Source of the DNA: Leucocoprinus leucothites
Lineage: Eukaryota; Basidiomycota; Agaricomycetes; Agaricales; Agaricaceae
Assembly (NCBI GenBank): GCA_013368445.1
Contig: JAACJO010000003.1
Coordinates: 2,542,001-2,606,000 of the forward strand
Reading direction: 5' to 3'
Length of the DNA stretch: 64,000 nucleotides
Under the pieces are notes generated by a model, which ran no database searches, was not told where the DNA came from, and saw only the letters and a list, made by a program, of their open reading frames with translations. Below, one piece after another: positions 12,101-22,824 of this stretch. Each line of letters begins with the position of its first letter. Within the stretch, counting starts at the first letter, position 1. The position numbers and the translations under genes were made by a program.

Positions 12101-12735
12101 ACCGAGCGGTCTAAATCACCTCGAATCCTGCTCAAACAACCCATCGCCTAGGTCCAGTAGTCCCGAAGTCTGTGCGCCTGTGAACACGGGTAAGATGCCC
12201 GTCGTTCTAGCTAGTAAAACTCTCTGATCTATCTAGCCCAACTGAGTTTACCGGATATCGAGATGGAACTCGATAATCCGACGTCCAGCAAAGTACAGGT
12301 GCGGTTGTTGCCGTCCTAGATTAACCCGGGTTGATTGTGTCTTTAACAGCCGGCTAAACGAATGGATAAATTTAATAAGATGCGTAAAGCTCTCCATTCT
12401 CTCGATTTCGATCGCTTGGCTAGCTTGGTTCGCTCGGAAGGATCGGGGTTTGTAGATCAGTCAGTGTATTCCTATTCAGTGGTACCGCAGAAATTGATAT
12501 TTGCAGAGGGAAACTGGTGAACCATGTGGCTCGAGAAATCGAATTCAATGCCCTGTCGCTGTCATGCACTCCTGGTGGATATACCGAACATACGGAAAGA
12601 ATAGCTCAAGCCATCTTTTATATGTCTGATGGTTGTGGGATCCCGGAATATGACCAAGATGTCGCCGACGATATCGAGGATGTCAAAGGTATCTTACAAA
12701 AGCACTGGAAGGAATTGCAGAGGGAAGAGCAATAG
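9152..12735 (+). CDS. RecQ-family ATP-dependent DNA helicase
   Basis: An intron-rich RecQ helicase acting in nuclear DNA repair or recombination. Visible in order: motif 0 [18 protein letters not shown]; Walker [18 protein letters not shown] (split by introns); [20 protein letters not shown] (DEAH box, with the intron between DE and AH); [82 protein letters not shown] (arginine finger). The RecQ zinc region has CRH...[10 protein letters not shown] and CSNMCDAC. The C-terminal third (from about 11,700) is an S/P-rich tail ending [22 protein letters not shown], stop at 12733-12735. The start is uncertain: ATG at 9152 splices well to ELLQQ, but the next junction near 9250-9270 is unresolved. It converges with the NTA1-like gene 3 nt away. 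Confidence 0.85.
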
Positions 12736-12738
12736 CGC

Positions 12739-14022
12739 TCATTTACTGGCACTGGATGGAGTTATTGAGGGATCAGCTTGGATGGTCCACATACGAATAC
12801 CCTCCTCTTCTTTCGTCATCACATCCACGAGTCTAGGCTTTCCTTGTGCCTGACTCATTTGGAATAAGGCTGATGATCCGGCAAAGGCAGTACCTGTGGC
12901 GATGTATGGAAATGGTAAATAGACACTACATAGTTTGGGTTGGCACTCACCATTCTCTTCCCCTGTTCGATTACAAATGACAACAGTTGTCAGCTTTTGA
13001 CCAGTCAATGCTTCAGACTCCGTGTCGTTTTCGCACTTGCCGTACCACAAAGGGCGTAATCTAGCTGCCCAATACTGAAGTGTGCTCCATGAAGGCTCGT
13101 CGTCTGGCTCACGATCTGGGTCCAGCCAGGCATTCAATAAAACTAATATGTCAGTGTTTTGAGCTTGGCAGTAGTCAGCAAGTTCATATGGCCCTGTTTC
13201 AAATTGCCAATTGGCGGGGGGGAATGGATTGAGATCCATACAGATGGCGATGGTAACGGCATGCAGTGGGGAGGGGAGGTTATAGGTGACAAAGCCCGTG
13301 CCTGTTCAACAAAGTTCAGGCAAATGATGTTTTTAAGTTTTTCTGGATTAACGAACCGGCAGCCGCCCACGTTTTATCTGTTTTGAATAGGTTTGTCTTC
13401 CTGTATCCCCCAATCCATTCTCCAGAGGGGCCATACAAGACTGCGCTGTTGGCACCCACTATGCGCCGCTCTGGAGCCTCGCCTCGTTCTTCGTCTGTAA
13501 ACTCGGATTCATCGATCTTAACTTGATCATGCTTAGAACAGTGTTTGATATCCTGCGGCTCTAAGAATTCCGGGTATCCAGCAGTAACGTAGCATTTCAA
13601 TCTCTTGGAAAGGCTTGAGCAAAAAGCTGAAGTCGGGCCGACTCGGGGTTTTTCGAGGAAAGGTGACACAGCCGACCCACTCTCGAAGTTGTAGCCTGTG
13701 GTATTTCACACAGCCGTACTCGAGAATAAAGTCTCTTTAACACACCTGCGAATGCCATCTCGGGAAAGCATAGAAGGTCCAAAGAGCCTGGCTGAATGCT
13801 TTGAATAACTTCACATGAGGAAATTTCGTAGGAATTCACAGGAATAGTAAACAACCTATCCGTCAGCTCCTTGGCCCTCTTCATATTTGCTTGAACTTGG
13901 CCTATCTGTTGTCAATGAGCTACTTCACAGAGTGCTTTGATACGAAGTGCTTGCCCTACCTTCGGGGAGAATTGAACGACTCCTATGCGAAGCTTTGGCC
14001 GACCTAACGATCCGGTGGCCAT
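12739..14022 (-). CDS. NTA1: NTA1-like protein N-terminal amidase (nitrilase superfamily)
   Basis: This nitrilase-fold enzyme deamidates N-terminal Asn/Gln, producing destabilising Asp/Glu for the Arg/N-degron pathway. The start at 14022 gives MATGSLGRPKLRIGVVQFSPK. The catalytic triad is visible: Glu in LLCFPEMAF, Lys in IGGYRKTNLF and Cys in IAICMDLNPF. Flanking family signatures include CYVTAGYPEF, GANSAVLYGPSGEW, TGPYELADYC, ILVLLNAWLD and VVICNRTGEENG. It ends QADPSITPSSASK, with the stop at 12739-12741. About four short introns separate these blocks. It is tail-to-tail with the RecQ gene. Other nitrilase-branch amidases are possible, but the CMDLNPF context favours the NTA1 branch. Confidence 0.85.
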
Positions 14023-14331
14023 GACTCTATTTGTGAACTGACGGAAAGGGGGGAAAGTATTCCCAAAAATGACAGCAAGATGGGCTATTTCAGCGATAGT
14101 AGTAGGCTTGAGTGTTTGTTGCTGCGTCGAGTAGTAGCACAAGCTGAACTGTCCGGCTGAACATTAACATTAGATCACTGAATCGGTATTATGACGTAAT
14201 ATCATGAACTTGTCAAGAAGGCTCTGCCTACTGGTCTCCTGCTAACCACCAATAGCCTGGATTCATAAACTACACAGCTGAGAAGTCATCTAATATAAAG
14301 GGAATGCTCATACAGACCCCCTTTTCTCTTG
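14023..14331. other. Short spacer between NTA1-like start and P450 A stop
   Basis: 309 bp upstream of the NTA1-like gene and downstream of P450 A. No gene or repeat is recognised. Confidence 0.5.
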
Positions 14332-16893
14332 TTAATCCGACTTTTCCAACAAGGACATGACCATAGGGAGCTGCGGCCGAGTTTTATCACCACCTTTCAC
14401 GTATGGACCTGCAATACCATTCATCGTCCAACCAATCTCTTTTTCTGAAAGCGAGAACTTAAAAGTGCTGAGAAGAGCTGAAAGTACGACCTCTAAGGGC
14501 GTGTTGTTAGCGTACATCAGGATAAAATATTCTGGCTGCGCACGTACTCATTTCCAGCTGTGAGAATTTGAATCCTCTAAGGGAAAACGTGGTCAAGGAC
14601 AGAACCAGGGCGGTATATTTCGTACTCACATGCATGCACGACTACCTCCCATAAATGTCATCCTGTGGCCAGTTTTAGATCGATTTTGTAGCGTTGTTAG
14701 CCGAGACTCACAGATGAGAATAGATACCCGGCATGTGTGCTTCAGTAACCGCTTCTGGGACAGGGGAAAGCCACCTTTCAGGTTTCCACTCGTATGAGTC
14801 CGTTCCCCAGAGCTCCGGGTTACAGTTTGCACCGAATGCCGAGACAATAAGGTTTGTTCCCTTGGCCACAAATATTTCAGTCATCTCTTGGCTATCTACG
14901 CCTCGGACGGGTTTTGAGAGGGGGAGAAGCATGTCACTTCGTGCCCTAAATTAATAATCATGAGTTAAGTCCGAAGATGATCCAAGAAGTGATAGCGTAC
15001 GTGCGTAAGAAAGCCAGGTTGACCGGAGGAAATCTGGAGAGCAACCATGAGCAGTGTACTGGAAGTCAGTGAGTGACCTACACCCGGAGAGTCTCCCTGC
15101 AAACAGCATCAAGGTACGGGAGGGTGACAAGCTGATCATAATTAAGCTGGCCGTTTGTTTGTGCTTCTAGTATTTCCTCCCGCAGCTTTTCTTGAGTGTG
15201 AGGATGGGTCGCAAGTAATTGCAGGATTCGAGATAACGCAGACGAAGTAGTGTCCATACCAGCGAAGACCAGGGACCTATGGCTACGTGAGCATATGAAG
15301 CAGGTAATGAGGTACATTCAACTTACGACACCTATTTGAAAGTTCTCCGGCGTCATAAAGGTAACAATAAACGAACTAATGAGGAACATACCTGCCCTAT
15401 GACCTCTGAGTCAGTGAGGCGGTCTTCTTCGGAAGCTGTAGCGTTAGCTCTCACTAGAACAATCTGATCAGTCTGAAATCAACAGTAGGGGCTGGAAAGC
15501 GTACTCAGAATGCTAATAATGTCTTTCTTGCTTCGCATTTCAGCAGCAACTTGAGGATCGGCACTCTTCATAGCTTCCTTCTTGGTCTCTATGATCTCAA
15601 CTGAGGTCTTGTACATGATATCAATAACTTCTTTCAAATCTTGGACACGTTTAGAAGGTATTAGATTGACTACCAGCCGCTTCAGCCGGGGGAACTTGAA
15701 TCGCGCTGCTATGTGGAAAGCAAACTGATTGGCAAAGAAGCCAACGGGACCACCTGTGAGTGAGCTGTGGGGAAATAATGAGAATAATTCCAAGACGATC
15801 CGTAGGTGTCATGGAACCTACATGAATCTTTTAACAGATCGACTGTATGGGTGGTAATCATTGTCATCTTCCAGAGAGTCAAACGAGTAGCCCATCCCAC
15901 TCTGACCAATGAGCTCCAAAGCCGTACGAGTCATCCAGTGGAGGACATCGATTTCTTGGGTACCGCTCGCTACTTTTTTCACGAGGACAGTCCTTAACTA
16001 TACACCGGTATTCAGTATAAAAGGCTCCCGGAGAAACTGAAAAACAAACTCTATCTGTGACTTCATAGAACAACGGAACTAGAACGATGTGAGGGGTGTT
16101 CATTCGCCGTAACGAATAGAATTTTTCCACCTACTCATCTCTCTCATATGGTTGATGGAGAAAACCGGGTTCAACATTTTTCTTTGCTTTCGATGCTGTT
16201 CACCTATTGTAAAGAAACCCACTAAGATACCGAGAGTATAAATCGCGCGAAAAAAAAATACCTAGAGTTGACAGGAGACCCTCTCCGAAGTAGACATTGT
16301 TGCGACTTGATAAGGAGAAGGTGGATTAGAAAAAAGTCCTGTCAGAAGCACTGCATCACTTACTCCATCAGCGCTACGGACGGCTCGTAGGTCCATTGAT
16401 CCTGATCATTTAAATGAGATAGACATATCACCAGGGTGAGCAAAAGCTACCTTGACAAATATGTGATGAAGTGCTTTTGGATCAAAGGTCAATAGCAACC
16501 GCTCCTTCCCAGGTGTCAGCAACGAAATTCTCGTGGACGATAAAAGTACCGTACTCCCATGGCGCCTTTGATTCTCATAGTAGTTCCGTCTGTGCATTCA
16601 CATACCGTTAGGAAAGGAAACAAGGTAGATCTGTGAGAACAAGCACTTACAACGCTCGAGAATTTTTTTATGGAACCCCCATCCTTCGGAATGATAAAGC
16701 TCGGGTATATTACCTAGGACAGTCAAAACAACCTGAACCGATGCCGATTTTCCAACCTACCGAAAAGCAGGGAAGTTGACGGGGGACCAGGCAACGCATC
16801 CAATGAAGACTTCGTTACAACCCTATTCAGAAGTTTCAAGGCGATCCACGATGCAAGACACAGTGCCAATGTTTGGATAAAGGGGGAAAGCAT
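14332..16893 (-). CDS. Cytochrome P450 A
   Basis: A membrane-anchored monooxygenase of the basidiomycete type (CYP5150-like by general appearance; family not assignable here). The start at 16893 gives hydrophobic anchor MLSPFIQTLALCLASWIAL, then the proline hinge LDALPGPPSTSLLFG. Further blocks: IPELYHSEGWGFHKKILER, LLLTFDPKALHHIFVK, ALELIGQSGMGYSFD, GGPVGFFANQFAFH, RLTDSEVIGQ, I-helix LVFAGMDTTSSALSRI, ExxR in DAVCRETLR, VFPPVNLAFLRT, DSYEWKPERW, AHMPGIYSHL, heme loop MTFMGGSRACIGFKFSQLE, and stop at 14332-14334. All junctions I followed stay in frame. A 5-nt exon (15327-15331) supplies Val-Ser before the I-helix. It neighbours SDR1 and P450 B on the same strand. Confidence 0.9.
15327..15331 (-). 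other. 5-nt microexon of P450 A
   Basis: On the minus strand the sequence reads ...TTGAAATAG|GTGTC|GTAAGTTG. GTGTC (Val plus two bases of Ser) is needed to join IGQ to SLVFAGMDTT in frame. P450 B (GTCTC) and P450 D (GTTTC) have the equivalent exon at the same place. Confidence 0.6.
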
Positions 16894-17854
16894 CTGGGAC
16901 GATACGAGAGGAGAACAGAATAGGTGGCGTTCCGGCCATGCGAGTGCGTTACACAGAATATATATACGAGTCGTTGACGTGTCCCTATAATCGATCAGAG
17001 CTTCTAGGGCTTGGAGCTGGTCATGGAAATCGCCTGGACCATTTGCTCTCATTTCAAGAAGCAGCCGGGTCGGGTCTTGACCAAGAGTTCACATTTGCAG
17101 CTGACTCTTCCGACAATGTCCTAAATATAAACTCGGAAAATTAACACTTTATCTGCCACTAGTTCGCAATAGGGCAGCTGTCGCCGGCAAAGCCCATCGA
17201 TAGTTGCCGGCTCGTGCTCTCTAAAGTCGGTGTGCGTTAGAAATATTTCAGACTATGTTTTGCGAAGGATAGGATCTAAGCAAATCTGATAGCCGGGAAC
17301 AAGACAAGAGAAATCATTGTCGAGATGGGTTCTTGCCTCGTGGTTGGCGTTGGAACTGATTCCTTGGTTAGATGTTTTGTTCTCACGATGCCGATCAGAA
17401 TGAATATGAGCGCGTGAGCACCTAACGTCACAAGATTCATTCCTGTTCCCACTTCCCTTGATCGATATTAATTTATTTTTTTGCCTGCCCACCTTGTTGT
17501 CTTCATGTAGCTTGGTTCGGCAGGGTGGAGCTTGACTTGGTGATGGAATTGGTGATACGAGTATGACATACTCGCTGAGTCTGATTATCAAAGATTGCGA
17601 GCCCTAGCTCAATGACCTCCACTAAGCAGAGCTTCCAGAGGACGGCGCGCTGAGTGTAATTCTTCTGATGATTGTGCATGTATTACGGACCATAGATTGA
17701 GACACCTTCAGATACACTCAAAATTCCTTCGCTGATATATTGTGCTCGAGGCCAGGAGTAAGCTTTGACCGAACACATATTTACTTTCCGAGCTTGGAAA
17801 GAGACACAAGATACAAGTAAAAACTTCCTTTCTCAATTAAACCCTTCAGCAATG
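16894..17854. other. 961-bp spacer, P450 A upstream / SDR1 downstream
   Basis: Contains the promoter side of P450 A and the 3' side of SDR1. ORFs at 16938-17144 and 17253-17591 show no family features. Nothing else is recognised. Confidence 0.5.
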
Positions 17855-19089
17855 TTAGAAAATCTCATCACTCCAGCTCGCATAGCCATCAATTCCATCT
17901 TGAAGAGACTTGATGTGGTGTCTGGCCCTGTCAAGCACGCGAGGGTGAAGGGGCAAACGGAATGGAGGATCTTCGAGCATGGAAAGCCGGTAAAAGAGAG
18001 CCGCCCCTTTAGCAACATTACCCGCCATAGGTTTAAGCTTGGTTGGAGTCATCCATGCGCGGGAAATGTTGACGCCAAGTTTTGGATCTGTATAAGCCGG
18101 GTGAGGGGGTAGGAAAGTGAGGTGCTCGTTGATCACTTTGGTATTGAATGGTCCTGGTTCAACAATGGTGATCTAAATAATATCAACGATCACTTATTCT
18201 GAATGGTAAACTGACGAGAGCGACGTACTCTAATGTTCCACTTCGGATCGACTTCCTGAGCCAAGGCTTCAGTAAAGGATTCAAGTGCTATTTCAAGCAC
18301 GGATGAATTCACGCCGGTATGAATATAATGGAGGCTTACCGGCTTTCCTTTAAATCGGAAGCGAAAGAAAGAATGGAGACGATTGGAGGGCCGTTAGTTA
18401 AAATAGACTTATAAGCACAATGGTTCGCAACGCACGAAGCCGAGTAATATGCAGATCCAGGAATACCCTGGAGTGCCGAGCCTGAAGAGTTCTGCAATAG
18501 CCGACCTCCAGGAGGGGAGTTCTGCCTGAAACATTTCACTGACTCCTTCGATACATTCACGGCCCCCCAGAAATTGGTCTGATGCAAGTGTCTATATTAT
18601 AATCCTGTGATCTCAAAAGACAAGCACGTACATCGAAAATAGCTCTACCGAGCTCCTCTGGTATTTGCTCCACTTCTCCGACCGCTTGTGTACGGCCAGC
18701 GTTGTTAAAAACCACATCAATCCTCCCAAATGCCTCCCGAGCAGTTGCAAATGCCAGAACAACTTCTTCGGAATCCGTAACGTCCAGCTTTAGGACGAGT
18801 AGTTTCCCCTTCTTGTGACAGTCCTGGTACTTGGACGCAAGAGTGTCATTACTGGGATCCCGCATTGTTGCGACAACAATCTCGCCATGATCTAAAGCGC
18901 TGCATGCGACGGCATGTCCAAATCCTGTGGATGCGCCTAAGTCGAGGTCGTGATTAGTAACTCTTCCGAGGAAGTATTACACGTCCCACCTGTAACTTAA
19001 GGAGCACATAGGTCAGCTCCCTTCCTGAGAAAGACAAGCAGGGCGATGGACTTACTCAACCAAACTCTGGGAGCGGGAGGAACTATCAT
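17855..19089 (-). CDS. Short-chain dehydrogenase/reductase SDR1
   Basis: A classical NAD(P)-dependent oxidoreductase of about 300 residues; substrate unknown. The start at 19089 gives MIVPPAPRVWL. A 6-nt exon (18990-18995) completes ITG, and the next exon reads ASTGFGHAVACSALDHG, so TGxxxGFG cofactor binding is intact. Then come IVVATMRDPS, LKLDVTDSEEV, RIDVVFNNAG, TNFWGAVNVSKESV, RLLQNSSGSALQG and GSAYYSAS. The catalytic Lys of YxxxK is supplied by an 8-nt exon (18340-18347), after which ALESFTEALAQEVDPKWNI follows, then ITIVEPGPFNTKV. Stop at 17855-17857. It lies between P450 A and P450 B on the same strand. SDR2 (42.6 kb) is its paralogue with the same intron pattern. Confidence 0.85.
18340..18347 (-). 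other. 8-nt microexon of SDR1 carrying the catalytic lysine
   Basis: Minus strand: TTAAAG|GAAAGCCG|GTAAGC. Joined to ...GCT TC and CA CTT GAA it gives Ser-Lys-Ala-Ala-Leu-Glu, restoring the YxxxK motif. SDR2 has CAAATCAG at the same place. Confidence 0.65.
18990..18995 (-). other. 6-nt microexon of SDR1 completing the cofactor motif
   Basis: Minus strand: CTTAAG|TTACAG|GTGGGA. It joins WL-A to GC GCA TCC, giving WLITGASTGFG. SDR2 has TTACTG at the same place. Confidence 0.65.
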
Positions 19090-19606
19090 GAGACAAGTTG
19101 GAGGGAAAGATCGATCGAAAGCCAGTGTCGTTTCCACCAATGGTATAACCCAATATAAGTATTACGAGTGGCCACGGTGACCCTGATAAGTTTAGTAAAG
19201 GATACTATTATGAATTCAACGACATACGAACAAAACTTTGTCTGTTTTAGCTCCGGCTGTCAAGTGGGGAAAGCCACCATCTTGCCGTATCTCATGGGGA
19301 AATACATCTTATTCGTTGACCTAATGGTTGCACGCAAATAGCTCTAGGAAATGTCAAGGCGGCATTGTTTTGATTGCAATTGGTCATCTCGACGGATGCC
19401 CTGTGTAATACCAAAAATTGTACGTACTAATGTCCTAGAGAATGGGATTTAGTTCCCGCAAAGACCAGGTCTGTGGGGCTACACGGCCATCATGACGTAC
19501 AAAAGGCACTTGAAACAATCATTGAATTGAATACTGGGTATGGGCAGTTGAAAGAGTTTCATTTGTAGTTAAGCCAATACAAAGTGTGACGAGCGGGTTT
19601 GCCTTA
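19090..19606. other. Spacer between SDR1 start and P450 B stop
   Basis: 517 bp including the SDR1 promoter side and the P450 B 3' side. No gene is recognised. Confidence 0.5.
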
Positions 19607-22199
19607 TTAGTCAATCCGGCTCATTAGAAGGGGGAGCTGCTGGCGTGCTCCATCAGGTCCCTCAACTACAGGTCCTGCAATACCAGTCATCTGCCAAGTG
19701 ATTTCTGTCTTTGAAAGCGAAAACCTGAATGAAGTGAGAAGCACAGAGAGAACGACCTCTGTATTGACTAGTCAGTGCCATAGTTCCATAGACGCCGCTG
19801 CTGTATCAAATTTAGCTCGAAACTTACTCATTTCTAGTTGTGAAAATTTAAATCCGCTATGGTTCAATTATCAGAATGCTTCCCGTGATGGATGAGAAGA
19901 TATGACCATACATGCAAGCACGCCCTCCTCCTAAGAAAGTCATTCTAAGGGACGCCATGGGGTAAAGGTACGATCATTGTGGGTTGCGTCATGATTCCGA
20001 ACCAAATAATACTCACAGATGGGAATAGATTCCCGGCATGTGAGCCTCCTCCACGGCTTTGGGTAATGGAGAAAGCCACCTTTCTGGCTTCCACTCGTAG
20101 GAGTCAGCCCCCCATAAGTCCGGGTTACAGTTCGCACCAAGGACGGAGATAACGATGTTGGTCCCTTTCTGTACAAGTATTTCTGTGACTTCCTTTCCGG
20201 CGGAGTCTTGGATGGGTTTTGATAGGGGAAGAACCATATCTTTTTGTGCTCTGGCAAGTATGGTAGGTCAGGCTCGGGCCACGGAGTCACAGAGGTAAAT
20301 GAAGATAACTGACGTCCGCATTGGCGCTAAATTAATAGGCGGATACCTAGAATTCCCTGCTGTGAGTTTAATAGGATTCAAGTGAATAGCACAGCTTACA
20401 CCCGCAAAGTCTCGCGACAAACAGCGTCCAAATATGGTAGAAAGACTAGCTGATCGTAAGTCAGTTCCCCATATTTCTGAGCTTCTTGTATTTCTTTGCG
20501 CAGTCTGTCTTGAACATCTTGATGCGTGGCGAGGAGGTAAAGAATCCGAGAGAGCCGAGGACGTAGTATCCATCCCAGCAAAAACAAGCGTCCTGAGTAG
20601 AAGAAGTCAGGAGAAAGGGTGTGGTATAACAAATTGTCAAGCCACACGCACGAGACCTGATGGTGAGGTTATCAGTCTGAATTCATGAAACATTTGTGGC
20701 GACGAACCTGTCCAACCACTTCCGCATCGCTCATCCGGTCTTCCACAGATGCCAATGCATTCGCTCGCACTATTTAGGAGAACGTGGTTAATGCAAGATA
20801 AATTCATGCCAACACCACTCACTGAGTATGCTGATGATATCTTTCTTGTTTGCCATTTCTGCAACTACTTCAGGATAGGGACTCGCCATTGCTTCTCGCT
20901 TCGCCTTGATTATTTCCAGAGAGGTCTGATGCATAATGTCGGTAATTTCAATGAGATCTTGAACACGCTTCCACGGTATTTGCTTGACAAGGAATCTCTT
21001 GAAGCGAGGAAGATCGAACTTGTGGGCGAATGGGAAAAGGAATTGATTAGCAAAGAAACCAACGGGTCCCCCGGACAGCACGCTTAGCATTTTGTTTAGT
21101 CAAAAAGTTAGGAAGCTAGGAATGTCACTCACACGAGTTTTTTAACCGATCGACTGTAAGGATGGTGATCGACATCGTCCACCAGAGGGTCAAATGAATA
21201 GCCCATGCCACTCTGACCAATCAGTTCCAGCGCTGTGCGAGTAATCCAGTGAAGGACATCGATTTCCTGTGGTCCATTCGCCGTTTTTTTCTTCAAGACC
21301 GTTCGAAGCTATTCCAGCAGACCAATGAGTTTGACAATACCTGTGCAGGAGAATATTATATACCCGCTCTGTCACCTCATAAAATAAGGGTACTGATCGA
21401 GACCGAATGAGCGTAGGAAGCCCGGATATAGCTTGCCTAACTTACTCATCTCTCGCATGTGGTTGATGGAGAAAACGGGATTCAGCATCTTTCTCTGTTT
21501 ACGATGCTTTCCCCCTGAGCATCAAAGTATGTCAGTCAGAACACACGTCTACCTATCCAGTTAAACCTCACCATGAGTCGAGAGGAGTCCTTCGCCGAAG
21601 AAAACGCTGTTCCGGCTAGGGGAGTCTAAGTTGAGCTTCACCGGGAAGGTATAACCGGGTGCCGTACCTTGTGAAAGCTTCGGATTCCTCGTAAAAGACT
21701 TGATCCTGCGAGAACGTCAACCTCCCCAGCTAGCCCATGGTCCATGAAACACTCACTTTGACAAGGACATGGTGAAGTGCTCTTGGATCAAACGTTACTA
21801 GCAGTCGCTCCTTTAATAGTTGTCAGCGGAGCTCATACCGGTGACAGTGCTAGGCTGACATACCCCGAATGCGCCTCTGATCCTCATTGCTCTCCCATCT
21901 GTACGTCGACGATCAGAAGAGTATGGGTCATGTAACAATTTCATGCTCACATGTCTTCAGGATTTCGTGATGAAAGGCCCACCCTTTGGGATGAAACAGC
22001 TGTGGAATATTTCCTACAAGGATGTTCATGGGTGATCAATGCCCGTTCGTCATCCACACTTACCAAGGAGCCGAGACTTGTTTGGAGGCCCTGGAAGATC
22101 GTCGAGTGTGGACCTGATGAAGATCCGCTCAAGGATTGTGCGCAAGAAGTAGCATAACCCGCAGACAAGCGTGCCCTTGATGAAGAGTGAAGTTAGCAT
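19607..22199 (-). pseudogene. Cytochrome P450 B, otherwise complete, with a 2-nt frameshift in the I-helix
   Basis: The gene has the full P450 layout: start at 22199 (MLTSLFIKGTLVCGLCYFL), hinge LDDLPGPPNKSRLLG, IPQLFHPKGWAFHHEILK, ALELIGQSGMGYSFD, GGPVGFFANQFLFPF, LVFAGMDTTSSAL, ETLR, VYPPINLAPMRT, SYEWKPERW, heme loop MTFLGGGRAC and stop at 19607-19609. At about 20547-20556 the minus strand reads TCGGCTCTCTCGGATTC. Paralogues have two more bases there (GCG CTT TCT CGG ATT in P450 E), so the frame shifts between Ser-Ala-Leu and Ser-Arg-Ile. Loss of one CT unit is the simplest reading. Everything downstream remains well conserved, so the lesion is recent, a sequencing error, or an allele difference. 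A 5-nt exon GTCTC lies at 20652-20656. Confidence 0.75.
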
Positions 22200-22824
22200 G
22201 TTTGGCTGCGAAGGCTGGACAAGGCTTGTGATGACTTTATATTGCTAGGATGCAAAGGCCGCAATGCTTGTATGCGCAAATCACGCCACCCAGATGACCA
22301 TCGACTGCATACGTGAGCCGATCCGATGGAAATCGCTCGCCGATCTTCCGCCTGTTTCCCTTAAGGCTTCTTGTTCAGTCTCCAAGTATACAGACCGAAG
22401 CCAAGAATTGCGAACCTACTGCGCTGGAGCATTGGATACGTGCTATATTTGGAGCAAATTTCTCAATGTGGAGAAAATACACTTTTGTATTGGGCGTAGC
22501 GCTGAGAAATCGGAGATAGACTTCAGGAGGTAAGAATCGCTTGTTGTATCATCGGAACGACGCAAACTTCCATCCGATCGGGTGTTAGCAGTAGCGTACT
22601 ATGACTAATTCAAACTTAGGTTTCAATCCAAGTTATGCCACAAAGTCACCGTAAGGATAGTTAAGGGCGAGCACGGTCCAAATCTTTAATGTACGACTCA
22701 GTAACATTGTCCATATTCCATACTATTTCGCACCTTTCGGGTGTCTTCAAATCGAGAGCGCTCAGAAAACGGCCCGAGAGAGCCCACGAGTAAGGCCAAG
22801 AAATATGCGATGACCCAGGCTTGA
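22200..22824. other. Spacer upstream of P450 B
   Basis: Promoter side of P450 B; ORFs at 22264-22533 have no family features. Nothing else recognised. Confidence 0.45.
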
